Source: Madurella fahalii (taxonomy: Eukaryota; Ascomycota; Sordariomycetes; Sordariales). Taken from it: a stretch of DNA of 64,000 bases. The notes beneath the pieces are model-generated. The model did not search any database, was not told the DNA's origin, and worked only from the letters and a program-made list of their open reading frames with translations. Position numbers and translations under genes: made by a program. The stretch spans positions 5,667,001 to 5,731,000 of the forward strand of contig CM056875.1 in assembly GCA_029876055.1 (NCBI GenBank). The letters run 5' to 3'. How positions within the stretch are numbered: position 1 is the stretch's first letter; each line of letters starts with the position of its first letter. Shown in pieces: positions 22,128-33,048 of this stretch.

Positions 22128-23913
22128 TCATGTCGTCAGCTCCTCCAGAATGGACTCGAGCTCCTCTTTTCTAAAGGGAAGACTCAACAATTCTGTGCCG
22201 ATCGAGTCCTTGTGGCTGGTGATAATCTGGTGGTCGTGGAATCTGTCCCGACAAGCACATGTCAGCCAAAACAATGAACGACCCCAACCACTCTTCTCAC
22301 GACACAGGGAAGGGGAGGGGAAGGGGGGAAGGGGGGAAGGGGGGATACTCACTCCTTCAACAAAGTCCGGAACGCCATCTCCGAACTGCAGATAAACTCC
22401 TCGACCGCCTTGTTATACACCATCCGATACTCCACCGCCACCGCCTCCTCCCGCTCCCCCCGTCCATACTAGCGATCAGCACCTCGCCCACCAGCAGCCT
22501 GAACAAGCTCTTCGCGTTCTCGGGCAGGCTGCGCAGCACAAAGACCACGCCCTCCTTGCCGCCTACCCGTCTCGCTTTCCGCCCCAGCAGCTCGTGGACG
22601 TCGTCGACTACCTCGAGTTCTGCCGTGCTGAACGAGGCAAACGTCGTACAGTCGTGAAAAACAAAGTTGAAGGCTGCGCGCAGGCCGGCGTCCCAGAGCA
22701 GGGGGAAATTGGGGGAGTCGGCAGAGCAGGCGAGACGGATCTGGGGGTGGGACGCGAGCTGGGAAAGGAGGGATTGGCTTGGTGTTTTGCGGAGTGGCGG
22801 GGAGTCTATCGAGTTGATGAGGAGGGTGAGGGTTGTGTTGGGGGCTGCAGTAGAGAGGTGGGAGAGGAGAGCTTGGAGCGTGTTGCTGGGGTTGGCACCT
22901 CCAGCGGCTGGGAGTTTGGAGGAAGGCGGGAGGGCGGTGCTCAGGGTCGATAGGATGTCCCGGGTTGTGAGCGCCCGGACGTAGCCGTTGATTACGATGA
23001 TCTTGTGGTTGGAGTCGGGATTTTGGGAGTGTAAGTAAGTGGCAAAGTCGTGGAGGAGGCGGCGCTTGGAGCCGTAGCCATAGAGGCAGGTGCTGAAGCC
23101 CTGTGAGAGCTCGAAGGCCCATTGCGGGAAAGATTGGGCGTGGAGATGCTGGAGGAAGGTGACGTCGGAGGCGTGGGGATCTTTGAGCTGCCTGACAATG
23201 GAGAAGTACTCATCGTGCGTGAGGAGATCCAGCGATGAGAGGTTGTTGTTTGATGTCTTGGTTAACCCAGGTTTGTTCTGGTAAAAATACTGCTCGTGGG
23301 GAGGTAGGTCCCGAGGAGGTGTTGGCGACTTCCTTCGTGATGTCGTTGCCTTGCGTTTCCTTCCTGGGGTCTTTGAAGGTGTTGTGGGTTCTTGCCCTCC
23401 CTCTTGGGCTTCCCGTTCATCGTCATCCACCTCGTCGTCCTCGCTGGACTCGTAGATCTCGCGTGCAATGTCTCCCTCCTCGGCCTCGTCATCGCTGATG
23501 GCACCGCTTATCACGCGGTCGATGAGCGCCCTGGCGCTTTTCCTCCTCGCTGACCGGTCGGCAATATTCTGTCGGCTCGGTGTGCCAATGCCATTGGGCT
23601 TGACTGGAGTTTCCGCCACCTCTTTATGTCGCTTCGCCGAGGGCGTCGAGACCTGACCGTTTGATCCAGCCGCTGCTGATTTCGGGGGTCGACCTCGCCG
23701 CTTTCTCGGAGTCGGCTCGGCGGCGGCCTGAGTCTCATCCTCAACCTGCTTCTCATCTTCTTCAGGTGCTTCAGCTGCCTCATGCAGCTTGAGGCGTCGA
23801 GGTCGTTTCAGAGACTCAGTTTCGTCAGGCACGTCGTACGGGTCGATGGCTAGTAGGCGCTTGCGCGAAGGACGCTGGGCCGGGGCCTCGTTTGCAGGTT
23901 TTCTGCGGACCAT
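22128..23913 (-). CDS. orc2: Origin recognition complex subunit 2; apparent 1-nt loss in a C6 run
   Basis: Exon 1 is 23913-22353 and exon 2 is 22242-22128, separated by a 110-nt intron (GTGAGT..CAG). Orc2 is part of the complex that marks replication origins. The N-terminal half is a disordered, basic/acidic region with an AT-hook-like RRGRPPK. The conserved core begins at HEQYFYQNKPG and includes FSTCLYGYGSKR, IIVINGY and LLVGEVLIASMD. After that the frame is lost at the C6 run 22456-22461 and runs on to a stop at 22357. One added base there restores EYRMVYNKAVEEFICSSEMA, which joins exon 2 (FHDHQIITSHKD to LESILEEL). With it the gene has 559 codons. No intron of the needed length fits. ATG 23913 is the first true ATG. 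Confidence 0.85.
22308..22344 (+). other. G-run array inside the orc2 intron (possible G-quadruplex)
   Basis: On the plus strand several runs of four to six G are spaced by one or two bases, meeting the usual four-run G-quadruplex pattern. In the orc2 transcript the same stretch is a C/T-rich tract beginning about eight bases after the 5' splice site. Confidence 0.6.
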
Positions 23914-24251
23914 TTTCTTGCTACCGATGGTCAATTCTCGAATTGTCGCCGAGACACGCCATATTTCGACAGCTCCGAATCTAGCGTCAAGCCGTCGAGT
24001 CCCCTGGCACTTTTGGGCTTGATTAGTACGAACGCGCCTGGTCTGCGACGACGCGACGTTCCCCGGATTTTCAATGTGGCCCGAGCTTCTTGCGACTTGA
24101 GCTCCTTCACCTAGAATCAGGGGTACCGCCTAAGCGAGCAATTCAAGCCTCTTTGAGCGAGTCTCTCTTTCGGCATCGTGTTTGACCTTCTTCCACTCAC
24201 AAGACATCCTTGGACGCCTTTTGCTCTCTCTTGAGCCCCAAGTCCGTTGCG
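23914..24251. promoter_or_regulatory. Divergent promoter orc2/gep4
   Basis: This 338-bp interval lies between two start codons on opposite strands and should carry both promoters. No specific element stands out. Confidence 0.4.
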
Positions 24252-25045
24252 ATGAATCTGAACGTATCGGCGTCTCTCAACGTCTTCAAGTTGATCGCAA
24301 AACCATCATTATGTCTTCCTCATGCGACTATCAGCACCTTCGATGATCTCCCCATTCCCCTTGACAAAGCTTTTGCCAGGGCAGATAGGAAGGTTGACAT
24401 CAGAGCTGTGGTGTTGGACAAGGATGATTGCTTTGCGTACCCCGAACACAACGAGGTCCACGAGCCGTACAAGGTAATTAATTCTGCAGCTGATTTGCTG
24501 TTTGTTTTGTGTTTCACCAATAGTGCATGTGTTTTTGTTCGTGTGTGTTCCAGTTCAAAGGCTAAACTAAGAAGCGCCGATTCGAGGCTCTCCGAGAAGC
24601 CTACCCAGGGCGACGCCTCCTGATCGTTTCAAACACCTCGGGCGCCACAAGCTATGATCTCGACGGCAGGCTTGCTTCCGAGGTTGAGAAATCTACCGGA
24701 GTTAATGTTCTCTCCCACCGGGTGAAGAAACCAGGTTGTGGTGACGAGATACTGTCGTATTTCCGGGAGCATCCGGAAACAGGAGTGACGAGTCCTCACC
24801 AGATCGCCGTTGTTGGGGACCGCCTGGCAACCGACATGATGCTGGCAAACATGATGGGCAGCTGGGGACTCTGGGTCAAGAACGGAGTGGTGCCTGTGCA
24901 AAACAAGAGCATTGTAAGCACCGGTAGAGTGTTTGAAAACACCTTTGCTGACATTCCCCAGTTCTCCAGGGTCGAGAGGAAGTTGGCGCCCTATCTCCTC
25001 TCACGGGGGTATTCTGCCCTGGAGCCCTCTAATCCCTTCGAATGA
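24252..25045 (+). CDS. gep4: Mitochondrial phosphatidylglycerophosphatase Gep4 (HAD family)
   Basis: Exons 24252-24473, about 24575-24913 and 24962-25045 give 214 residues. Gep4 dephosphorylates phosphatidylglycerophosphate on the matrix side of the inner mitochondrial membrane, the step before cardiolipin. The HAD motif I is LDKDD (Asp56 and Asp58), motif II is LIVSNTSG, motif III is the Lys of VKKPGCGDEI, and motif IV is VVGDRLATDMMLAN. The intron 1 acceptor could be 24571 or 24574; these differ by one Lys, and both keep frame. Intron 2 is 24914-24961 (GTAAGC..CAG). The start matches the family's short N-terminus (MNLNVSASLN). Confidence 0.9.
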
Positions 25046-25711
25046 AGGCGCAACGTAACTTGGGCCTTGTAGCCTACCATTTGGTGACATGGCACGCCTC
25101 TCCGGGGCCGATTAGAGGGCGGGAACGCCCTAGGCAGCCACAGAACTGCTGCAGCAGTGAGTCGCTTGGAGTTCGGATGACCTGCGCCGTGATTCCCCTG
25201 CAGCTAAACAACAAAGAATGGCTTCAATAGCCTCAATCTCGTCCGGTTCCATTGGGCCCTGGGTGCTCCGCTATACTGGCACGCGCTTTGCCAGGTGAAT
25301 GGTTGGCCTTTCGGGCTCGGCTTCTCGAGGCACATGATGGAGCATTCGGTGGTCATTGTGCCACCATTCGGCCCGGCCTGACCGGCTCCAATCTTCCGAA
25401 GTCCCGATGGCTCGCAATAAGGGCCAGGCCCTTATTGAGCAGAAGAATAGGCCGCTGTGACTCCCCAATTCATTGAGCCAGGTGACAGGCGCTATTCGCC
25501 GCAGTGTCAGACCCCCGGGTCCACGGTTCCCACACGCTGCTCTCTTCCTTTCCTTCCACCTATAAAGGCACCCGCCTATTCCGACTTCATCACACTTCTC
25601 CCTCTTTTCCCCCACGCGCCCACCGCACACTCTGTTCACAATCAGAATTTCTCCGCCCCGAAAACACGGAACGCTTCACCTACACTCTTCCATTTCCAAC
25701 TCGAAACCAAA
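25046..25711. promoter_or_regulatory. Upstream region of the Myb-like gene
   Basis: This 666-bp stretch has no gene. The last 170 bp before the ATG are C/T-rich (25540-25700) and include a TATAAAGG at 25561-25568, a plausible TATA box about 150 bp upstream of the start. Confidence 0.45.
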
Positions 25712-26462
25712 ATGGGCGGCAAAGTCTGGTCCAAGGAGGAAGAGGAGGTCTTCTGGACCCGCATGATGGTTCAGTCGCCCAAGCGCTTGGCCCCCGACCA
25801 GGAGCGCTTCGGCGAGAAGTCCTGGGACCAGATCGCTAGGGAGATGACCAAGATCATGGGCGACAAGGCACGCCGCAAGTATACCGGCCTTGGGATTTGT
25901 GAGTATACCGCTTGCTTCCCTTTCCTTGATTGAATTTGAAGGTTGACGCTCCCAAGTCGAGCACTACTTCCAGAATGCTGGTCTCGGCCGCTTCTCCCCC
26001 AATGCGGGCAGGCTCCCTCTCAAGTATTACCGGGCTGGTATGGGCACAAATCACTCGGTCAAGACAACCAACTGACCCAGTCCAACAGAGCGTGAGCTGA
26101 AGAAAGAGAGGAATGACACCAAGAAGTCCGACCCAGCCCCGGCCCCGAAGGACGAGGAGGACGGCGGCATCCGCAAGCGTAAGACTCACACCACGCGTCG
26201 GCACGATCCACCCGTCGATTCAGACTCGTTGGGTTCGACTACGCAGTCTCCAATCCCCGCGTCGTACCAGGAACAGCCTCTGACGTCTTCCTCGACGGCT
26301 CCAGCGACCGTTTTGGCTCTCCCGAACCCCCCTTCCCGCTACTTAATACGCCGCCAGTACTACTTGGATCGTTTTCTCGCTAACCACGGTTGGGACGCAG
26401 AGGATGACATGTTCGTAGCTCAGGAGAACGCGGCCCCTCGTCGCGTGGTCCACGAGGTCTGA
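25712..26462 (+). CDS. Small Myb/SANT-like protein
   Basis: Exons 25712-25898, 25957-26037 and 26089-26462 give 213 residues. The introns have GTGAGT..AAG and GTATGG..CAG ends. The N-terminus (WSKEEEEVFWTRMM, SWDQIAREM) looks like a single Myb/SANT helix-turn-helix, followed by YTGLGIFEHYFQN and a basic linker. The C-terminal 100 residues are Ser/Pro-rich and end in an aromatic, charged segment (RRQYYLDRFLANHGWD). Such small fungal proteins are annotated as hypothetical or Myb-like, and a DNA-binding role is inference from the helix pattern. The splice choices are supported by unbroken phase. Confidence 0.75.
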
Positions 26463-26533
26463 GCCGGCCTGTAAAAGGCTACTATCCCGGAGTGGGATAT
26501 CGCAGCGGGTTATCTTTTTTTGGCAGACAATGA

Positions 26534-26770
26534 GGCAAACAAAGCACTGTCACTCGACCGATCGACAGTGCGGACAACGTGTTCTGAAGGGTCCCGGCCC
26601 TCGGATGCCTTTGCCTGATTCGTCTTGATAGGGCAAGGAGGGGTTTAGAGCAGGCAAGGGGCCAAGCAAAGAACTGTCACCGGGATCGACTGACATGGCG
26701 GACAACGCGATTTGAAGGGGCTTTGGTGCTCAGGCGACCCTTGCCATTTTGGTAGAGGAGGAATTCAGCT
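26534..26770. repeat. Imperfect two-copy tandem duplication, period about 126 bp
   Basis: Copy 1 starts at 26534 and copy 2 at 26660. Shared blocks in order are GGC(C)AA.CAAAG.ACTGTCAC, a GATCGAC segment, GCGGACAACG, TGAAGGG and a GG.AGAGGAGG-like end. The copies are clearly diverged. Confidence 0.6.
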
Positions 26771-26862
26771 CGCTGCTTTCATACATTTTGTGCATGCTTT
26801 CATTGTGATATGGTGATATATTTGGTACTTTATAATAGCGTTAGCCTGCCTTGTCTAGGGAC

Positions 26863-27012
26863 GTCGTCGATATAAGCTTTCTCGGCACGCTATGTCTTTG
26901 GTGAAGGGCTGTCGTCGATTTAAGCTCTTGCGATCCAATGTGCTCGCGCATGATGATGTCGTCGCCAAGCTAGTCTCTCACGATCCATTGTCCTCACGAC
27001 TGGTGATGTCGC
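26863..27012. repeat. Degenerate minisatellite, about 48-bp unit, three copies plus
   Basis: Units start at 26863, 26911, 26958 and 27008. Each begins GTCGTCG (the last GTCGCC), followed by (A/T)TAAGCT or CCAAGCT, then CGATCCA(A/T)TGT in copies 2 and 3, and TGATGAT or TGGTGAT before the next unit. Confidence 0.65.
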
Positions 27013-27268
27013 CTCGCGTGAAGAGGGGTGGAACAAGCCCGGGGTGAGCGGGTCCGGGATTCGTGCCCCGCGTTAACCTTAATATCTAGATCGCGAGTCG
27101 AGCCTGTGTGCCCCGCATCCTCCCCTCTGTTATATTGAATGGCGGAAAGTATGAGCAAGTAGTTTTAGTTGTGAAGTCTTACCTTTTTTTCTTTGCGACT
27201 CTCTACACCCGCCTGCCCCGTTCTCTGTCATCGCTTCTTGACAGCTGCTTGCAGCAACTGTCCAGAGA

Positions 27269-27823
27269 ATGCCTTCTTCAGATTTCCAGTCACGACTTGA
27301 GGTGCCCATTTTTGGCGAGGTTGCCGGTGCCCAAGCTGCCTCTATCGGCGCTAGTCGTCTGGAACTCAACTGTTCCGGGTCTTATGGTGAGCAACTGGCT
27401 GCCCTTCCGACCATCCTGCCCTTCCCATTCGGTGTAGACGTGCTATCTCTCGGATAAATCGTAGAACATCAGGAGACAACTACCTCTGCCAGATCCCCAC
27501 CATGTCAACGAAAGATGGAGCACTACCCAGCGAGCCCTATATTTGCCCTCATATCCCTTTCTATCGCAGACAGCCTAGCCCAAGAACTCCCACCTCCATG
27601 CCCCCCTCCCACACCCTCTCTCTCACAGAAAGCACAAAATTACTAACACCCCTACCCCAGCCTTGGGCGGAACCACCCCAACTGAATCCAGCCTCTTCGC
27701 CCTCCGCTCGGCGCTCAGCTTCCATGGAGCCAACCGCCCAGCCATAAGAATCATGATCCGGCCCCGCGGGCCTCCCCCTCCACCGGCTACTGCATCCCCC
27801 CAATCAGACAGCCAAGCCCAAAC

Positions 27824-27859
<36 letters not shown>

Positions 27860-28598
27860 GCCCTTGCAAGACTTCATCTACACCCCTGCCGAACTCGCCA
27901 CCATGGCCGACTCCATCCGGGAATTCGCCGCGTCGGGCCTGCTCGACCCGGCGCTAGGCGACGGGTTCGTCTTTGGGGTTCTCCGCAGCCCGCCCGGCCG
28001 CGATGGTCGTAGTGAGAAGGAGGAGGCGGAGGGGGCAGTTGTGGAGCTCGACGTGGCGCAGAATCGGCGGCTTGTTGAGCTGGCGCGGCCGTTTAAGTGC
28101 GTGTTGCACCGCGCGGTCGACGACGTTTTTTCTTCCTGCGTGAGGCTGGCAGGGCTGAGGGCGGGCGCTGGGATTGATGCCGCTGGTACTACTGCTTCTG
28201 CCGCTGCTGGTGCTGGTGGGGATGGGGATGGGGATGGGGATGGAAGAAGGGGTCAACGGTTGGTAGAGACTGGAGTGGAAGAGATGATGAGGCAAGTTAA
28301 GAGTTGTGGGTTTGATGGGATGTTAACTTCTGGTGGAAAAGGGAGGGCGGTGGATAATGTTGGGTGCTTGAAGGCGGTTATTGCTGCTGCTGGTAGACAT
28401 GGGGTGGAGGTGATTGTTGGCGGAGGGGTGAGGAGCGGGAATTTGGGGAGGTTGATGGACGGGCTAGGTGAGGTAGGGGGTTCGGTGTGGTGCCATTCTT
28501 CTTGTTTGAAGGTGGATGCGGAAGCTAAGGAGATGTTTGATGTAGAGGAGGCCAGGGGCTTGGTCGAAGGGTTGAGGAGTGCTGGTTGGGGTTTGTGA
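27269..28598 (+). CDS. cutC: CutC-like copper homeostasis protein
   Basis: Exons 27269-27386 and 27661-28598 give 351 residues. The intron is long for this genome (274 nt) with GTGAGC, a perfect TACTAAC branch and CAG. CutC proteins are TIM barrels linked to copper tolerance; the biochemical activity is unresolved. The conserved barrel shows as EVPIFGEV, SRLELNCSGSYALGG, IRIMIRPRG, FVFGVL, CVLHRAVDD, FDGMLTSGG and VEVIVGGGVRSGN. Bacterial CutC is about 250 residues. The extra length here comes from two low-complexity inserts: a poly-Gln tract coded by CAG repeats (27825-27856) and an Ala/Gly-Asp stretch from GGGGAT repeats (28217-28242). Confidence 0.88.
27825..27856 (+). repeat. CAG repeat coding poly-Gln in the CutC-like gene
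   Basis: About ten consecutive CAG codons, interrupted only by an AAG, sit in a loop between the second and third barrel strands. Confidence 0.8.
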
Positions 28599-28780
28599 AG
28601 GAATGGAGCATGTCGGTCGGGCGTGTACCGGCAATATGGTAAGATGAGATGCTTCGTACGGGAACGAACTACACGTTGGGAGACTCCAATAAGATCATAA
28701 GAGAACTGACACCATTGTACTGTTTACCACAGACGATGCGTTAGCCACGCAAACCTCCACCTCCTTTCCTTAGCGTCCTT

Positions 28781-31148
28781 TCAAAGAACTTTCTGATGCC
28801 TTGCCTTGATCAAATCAGCAGCCTGCCACCGGTCAGTACATCTTACCACGCGTTAAACACTACGATTAAAACTCACCTTCTCAGCAACCGCATAAACTGT
28901 CGCACAGAGATGGGCCCCCGGGATCAGCGGCTGCACCGACGAGTCGGCCACACTCAAACCACCCACCCCATGAACCCTCAACTCGGCATCCACCACCCCG
29001 CCATACTCCCTCGGCATCATCGCGCAAGTCCCAGATAGGTGCGCCGTTGTCGAGCTCGTCATCGTCCTCGCCACCCTCGTCAAGTCCTCATCGCTCGTCA
29101 CGTTCGCCCCGGGGGACTGCTCTTCTGGGGCAAAATACTGCTGCATGGTCTCCGTCTTGTGCAGTTCTCTCGTCCACCGGATATTCTCCACCTGGATGGC
29201 CACGTCCACGGGGTTCATGAACGTTCCGTAATCGACGATGGGCTCCGCGTAGACGTCGCTGCTGTTGAGAAGCACTGTCCCGCGGCTGACTTCCTTGGTC
29301 ATGATGAGCGAGAAGCTGCTGTGCGCCTGGATGGGGAGCTCGACGACGGCGTTGTCCTCGCGGGACATGGAGTCGGCAAGGATGGCTCGTTGGGCTTCAT
29401 AGCCGAGGATTTGGGAAGGGGTATACGTCGAGGGGAGGTATGACGCGGCGGACTGGGAGAGGTAGGTTGAGACTATGGAGCGCCAGCGGGTCGGAGAGAT
29501 GAGTTTGAGCGGGAGGAGGCCCACTGTGTTGCCGGTTGTTATGGCCATAGGCCCTGTATCGGTGTGGATTGGGTGAGTATAGTATTTCATACAGGAGGGG
29601 AAATGGGGAGAAGGATCCCTTACCGGTGCGGTGCTCTCGCCATTGTTCCTGGACCCAGGCTTCAAATGTGGCGTTTTGCCAGCGGGTTTGCGGGTTGGGC
29701 TCGATGTTTTTCATGTCTTTTTGAGTGAGTGGACCGTTACACGAGCTCTGCGATTACGGGACTTACATGTGAAAGAGACACGCCCCGACGGATGGTCCTG
29801 CAGGTTACTGCCCACTCCAGGGAGGTCAACGAGAACGCTGATGTTGGCTTGGTCAAGCAACCACTTGGGCCCGATGCCGCTGCGCTGGAGGATCTGTGGA
29901 CTGTGCAAAGAACCGGCGGTGAGGATGATCTCCTTTTTCGCCCTGATAATGGTAATGTTCTGGCCGTTGGGCGTGCCCCTGGGCTGCATTCGAATCCCCG
30001 TGGCATGCTTGTTCTCGTCTATCTCGACCTCGTTGACTCTCCAGCCCGTCAAGATTTCAAGATTGGCTCTGTCTTTGACAGGATCGTAGTAGCCCGTGCG
30101 GGCATAGGATCTTGTCACGGTGGTGTTGTCGATTGCATTCTGGACGAGTCAGCGGATACAACCTTGTTGATGGCGACGGGAGACGCACCGTGTACCAAAA
30201 TACGCCGTACGCTTTGCCATCTGGGCTCGGTCAGCTCATGACGCTCTCTAGGCCTCGTCAGCGGCTTACCAGCACCGCAGAGCTGCGGGACAGCTCCGGC
30301 CTCAGTCAGAGCCTGGTATTGAATCTCTGCGGGGACATTAGCTGGGCAAGTTTGTCTCTGGCGGCTAATAGACTCACTGATGGATGGCCACTGGTAAGAT
30401 GCGAAGCTAACGTGAATGGGGCCGTCGGTTCCATAAGCAGATGCGTTCCAGGTGATGTTGAAGTCGGCTTGCAACTGCGGAGAGGGTGCCTGTAAGGTAG
30501 TGCTCTGTGCCGGGACCTATTAGTTCTTTTTGTTTCCCGGACAGATGTCTAGACGTTGGTTACCTTAACGAAATAGGGTAACAGCCCGTCCCACCCCCAG
30601 CCGGGATTGTTGAGCTTCTCCCAGTTGTCGTAGTCATCGGCAGCGCCCCGGTTCAGCATCATCCCGTTGACGGCGGATCCGCTTGGTAAAGTCAGTGATT
30701 AGTCTTCGGTTGTGCTTCAATCATGAAGTACGAACCCGCCTACGACACAAGCCGAGGGCACGCGCTGGCGCCTGTTCCCTAGACCCGGCTGCGGGACCGA
30801 CGTGACGTTGAACATGTTTTGCTGTCTCAATGTTATGCGCGGCTCCAGCACGGCGCGTGAGTTGTCAAAGTATCCATATTCCACAATGAGGACGGTAGCT
30901 TCGTTGCGTCAGCACCTGCGGTTGAATCGCGTCCCGACTCGCTTACCCTCTGGGTCCTCAGAGAGTCGATTGGCTACAACCAGGCCCGACTGGCCACCTC
31001 CGACGACGATGTAGTCATACGAGTCTTTCATCTGTCGGCGCTCGATCTGGCGCTGCTTGAACTCGTGCCAAAGATGGGGGTAACAGAGCCCCAGCTCCAG
31101 AGAAAGCAGGAGCTGTAGGCTCAGAGCCAGGAATCGTAGTGATGCCAT
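28781..31148 (-). CDS. Secreted GMC-family FAD oxidoreductase, ten exons
   Basis: The exons from the ATG are 31148-30947, 30898-30736, 30681-30564, 30504-30378, 30326-30270, 30220-30189, 30139-29767, 29716-29624, 29553-28877 and 28822-28781, totalling 627 residues. Every junction keeps phase and the introns are 48-70 nt. A hydrophobic signal peptide (residues 1-22) precedes the FAD-binding GGGQSG (50-55) and VLIVEYG. The central part has DYDNWEKLNNPGWGWD, DGKAYGVFWY and ILTAGSLHSPQILQRSGIG. The C-terminus has AHLSGTCAMMP and VADSSVQPLIPGAHLCAT, the paired active-site histidine positions of the family. Relatives include aryl-alcohol, glucose and choline-type oxidases; the substrate cannot be read from sequence. 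Neighbours do not suggest a pathway. A second ATG at 31169 is possible. Confidence 0.9.
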
Positions 31149-32575
31149 TGTTCGAAGCGCAAAGGCCAAGGTACCCAGAACGGCCCGCGAGAGCCACTTG
31201 ACGCCGCGTCACACAACTCTATATCAACATCTTTGGCCATGCTGTTCGTACTAGCCCTGCCCTGTGACCGGCAGCAGTTACCGTGAACGACGGAAACGGT
31301 GGACCCGAGGCCTGCAAAGCTCGTTTCCCCAGATTTTGTGCCGTCTGGGCATGGGATCATGCACCCCGCAATGCGGGGGATTGTGGAGAATGGTAATGAA
31401 GAATAGAGAGATCTGCCAACTTCAGGAGACACAGCGTGATGGAGTGAACAGCGGATGCTGTTGAGATGTTGTCCGAGGTGTAGGACTCGATACAACGACC
31501 AGACACACTTACACCACGGCACCCCGGACCCGCCCAATCGGCACTTACACGCGTGTGGAGCAGCTGTCAAGATCTTCATATAAATCATTCAACTCGGCAA
31601 TTTTGCCGTTCTTCACCTTGTTCTTAAGACGCGCCATGGCCCGGGTGGCATGGCTAAAAGCCTGACACACGGCAGTGCGGTTGTCGGCTGTCGGCTGTCG
31701 GCAGGATCCGCTGCGCATTTGAGTCCCTACTGCTGGTGAAGCTTCCTTCTTGGACGCTACGGATACTGCCAACGGCTGAGCAGGCGTAGGCGATGAGATT
31801 TGTTGCGCTTGTTCTTTCCCGACATACTCCCACCCCTCGCCAGACGAATTAGTGTGTTTCTTGTGGAAACCGAGGCAGTATGTTTTGCAATATTCTGTGC
31901 AGTCGAGACCATGATATATATATACTATGAGCTTGTCCCCATCGACATGTTGCCATCATCGTCTGTATTTGTGGTGATGTGGTTCCGGGATGTTGGAAGT
32001 TCGGTTGCTGAGGAGCAATAGCAGGCGAGACGCTCTGTCAGAAGCGAACTATGAAGTAGGCAGTGCATCATTACATAATGTTACAGCTGGCTTTAGATTG
32101 CGTTGTGCATCCGTGTAGTACTTGGTCTTCGGAATGATCATCATCAGGGAACAATCTGTAGAGTAGGAAAAGAATCGGTTTACTGCCTTCCCGTGCCGAT
32201 GTCAAAGGCATGGCGTTCCGCCTCGGCGAATCGGTGAGATGAGCTCCCGAGGTTCCGGGGTCGAGTTCGCAGGACGGGAGCATCTGTCCCATGCGCATGG
32301 TCTGTACCGGATCCCTGGGCTTGGTACCCGTATATATCAACCTGCCTTGAGATAGAAGGGGCCGCTGCATAGGCATGGCTCCGCTGCAGTTGATCTCGAA
32401 GATCGTCCACAATCCATAGAGTGGGTCAACCAGGTCGGCAATCTCTCCACATCCGCGTGCGCTCGCAAATCATCGCCCAACGTGCATTGGAAGCACAGGG
32501 GACTTCGTTCCTGCGCCTTTGCCGGCCCTTGGCAGCCACCTCGTCCGGTTACCAATCAGACTCGCGGAGAGCCAC

Positions 32576-32581
32576 CACGTT
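32576..32581 (+). promoter_or_regulatory. CACGTT, possible weak PHO box
   Basis: CACGTT lies about 470 bp upstream of the phosphatase start. In yeast Pho4 it is a low-affinity variant of CACGTG. Single occurrences are common by chance. Confidence 0.3.
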
Positions 32582-32759
32582 GACAAGGCCGCCGCCGGGA
32601 CCGGTCTTGGCGCCGGCGGTTTAAATCGAGGGATCATGGTTGGGCGTCCCCGCGCCCGGAACAACCCCCATGACGCCAGTGGGTTGCACCTCGGCCGTCT
32701 TTCCTCGTAGAGAGCCTCTGAAGATCCAAATGTCGCTAGAAGCGGCCATGACTTGGATC

Positions 32760-32765
32760 CACGTG
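32760..32765 (+). promoter_or_regulatory. CACGTG, candidate NUC-1/Pho4 site
   Basis: A perfect CACGTG palindrome lies about 285 bp upstream of the alkaline phosphatase ATG. NUC-1 in Neurospora and Pho4 in yeast bind this sequence to switch on phosphatase genes when phosphate is short. Confidence 0.5.
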
Positions 32766-32930
32766 CTCGGGAAGCCGTACATGATTCCCACGTCGGGAGA
32801 GTGACGGATCTAGACGCCTAGTCTGGAAGGTCGGGCACTCCGCGGCTCCTCTCGCCTCTCCTGGTCAACATTGCCTGCGGTAGGGTGGCATCGGACGGGA
32901 AAGCCTGCCGCTTGGTTATCTGCAGCAATT

Positions 32931-32940
32931 TATATAAAGG
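32931..32940 (+). promoter_or_regulatory. TATA box of the alkaline phosphatase gene
   Basis: TATATAAAGG lies 109 bp before the ATG, at the expected distance for a short leader and typical of a regulated gene. Confidence 0.6.
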
Positions 32941-33048
32941 TGCAGCTACCTTGAGCGCGTTGGCCCGTCTGGGAGAGCTCGAGCTGGGGAACCTTGCCCT
33001 TGGATCGTCGTCCGATCTCCCTCGCCAATTGGCAAAAAAAGAAGAACA

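Larger units (their letters stand above)
26463..27268. other. Spacer with two tandem-repeat blocks
   Basis: This spacer contains the degenerate repeats listed separately (26534-26770 and 26863-27012) and the cutC promoter. No gene is supportable. Confidence 0.5.
31149..33048. promoter_or_regulatory. Divergent region between GMC oxidoreductase and alkaline phosphatase
   Basis: This 1.9-kb stretch has no supportable gene. It must hold both promoters. PHO-type boxes and a TATA box near the phosphatase are listed separately. Confidence 0.5.

Noticed and set aside
28781..31148. Secondary-metabolite or virulence cluster around the GMC oxidoreductase
   Set aside because: Neighbours are CutC, alkaline phosphatase and Cut9. 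There is no backbone synthase, transporter or regulator nearby.
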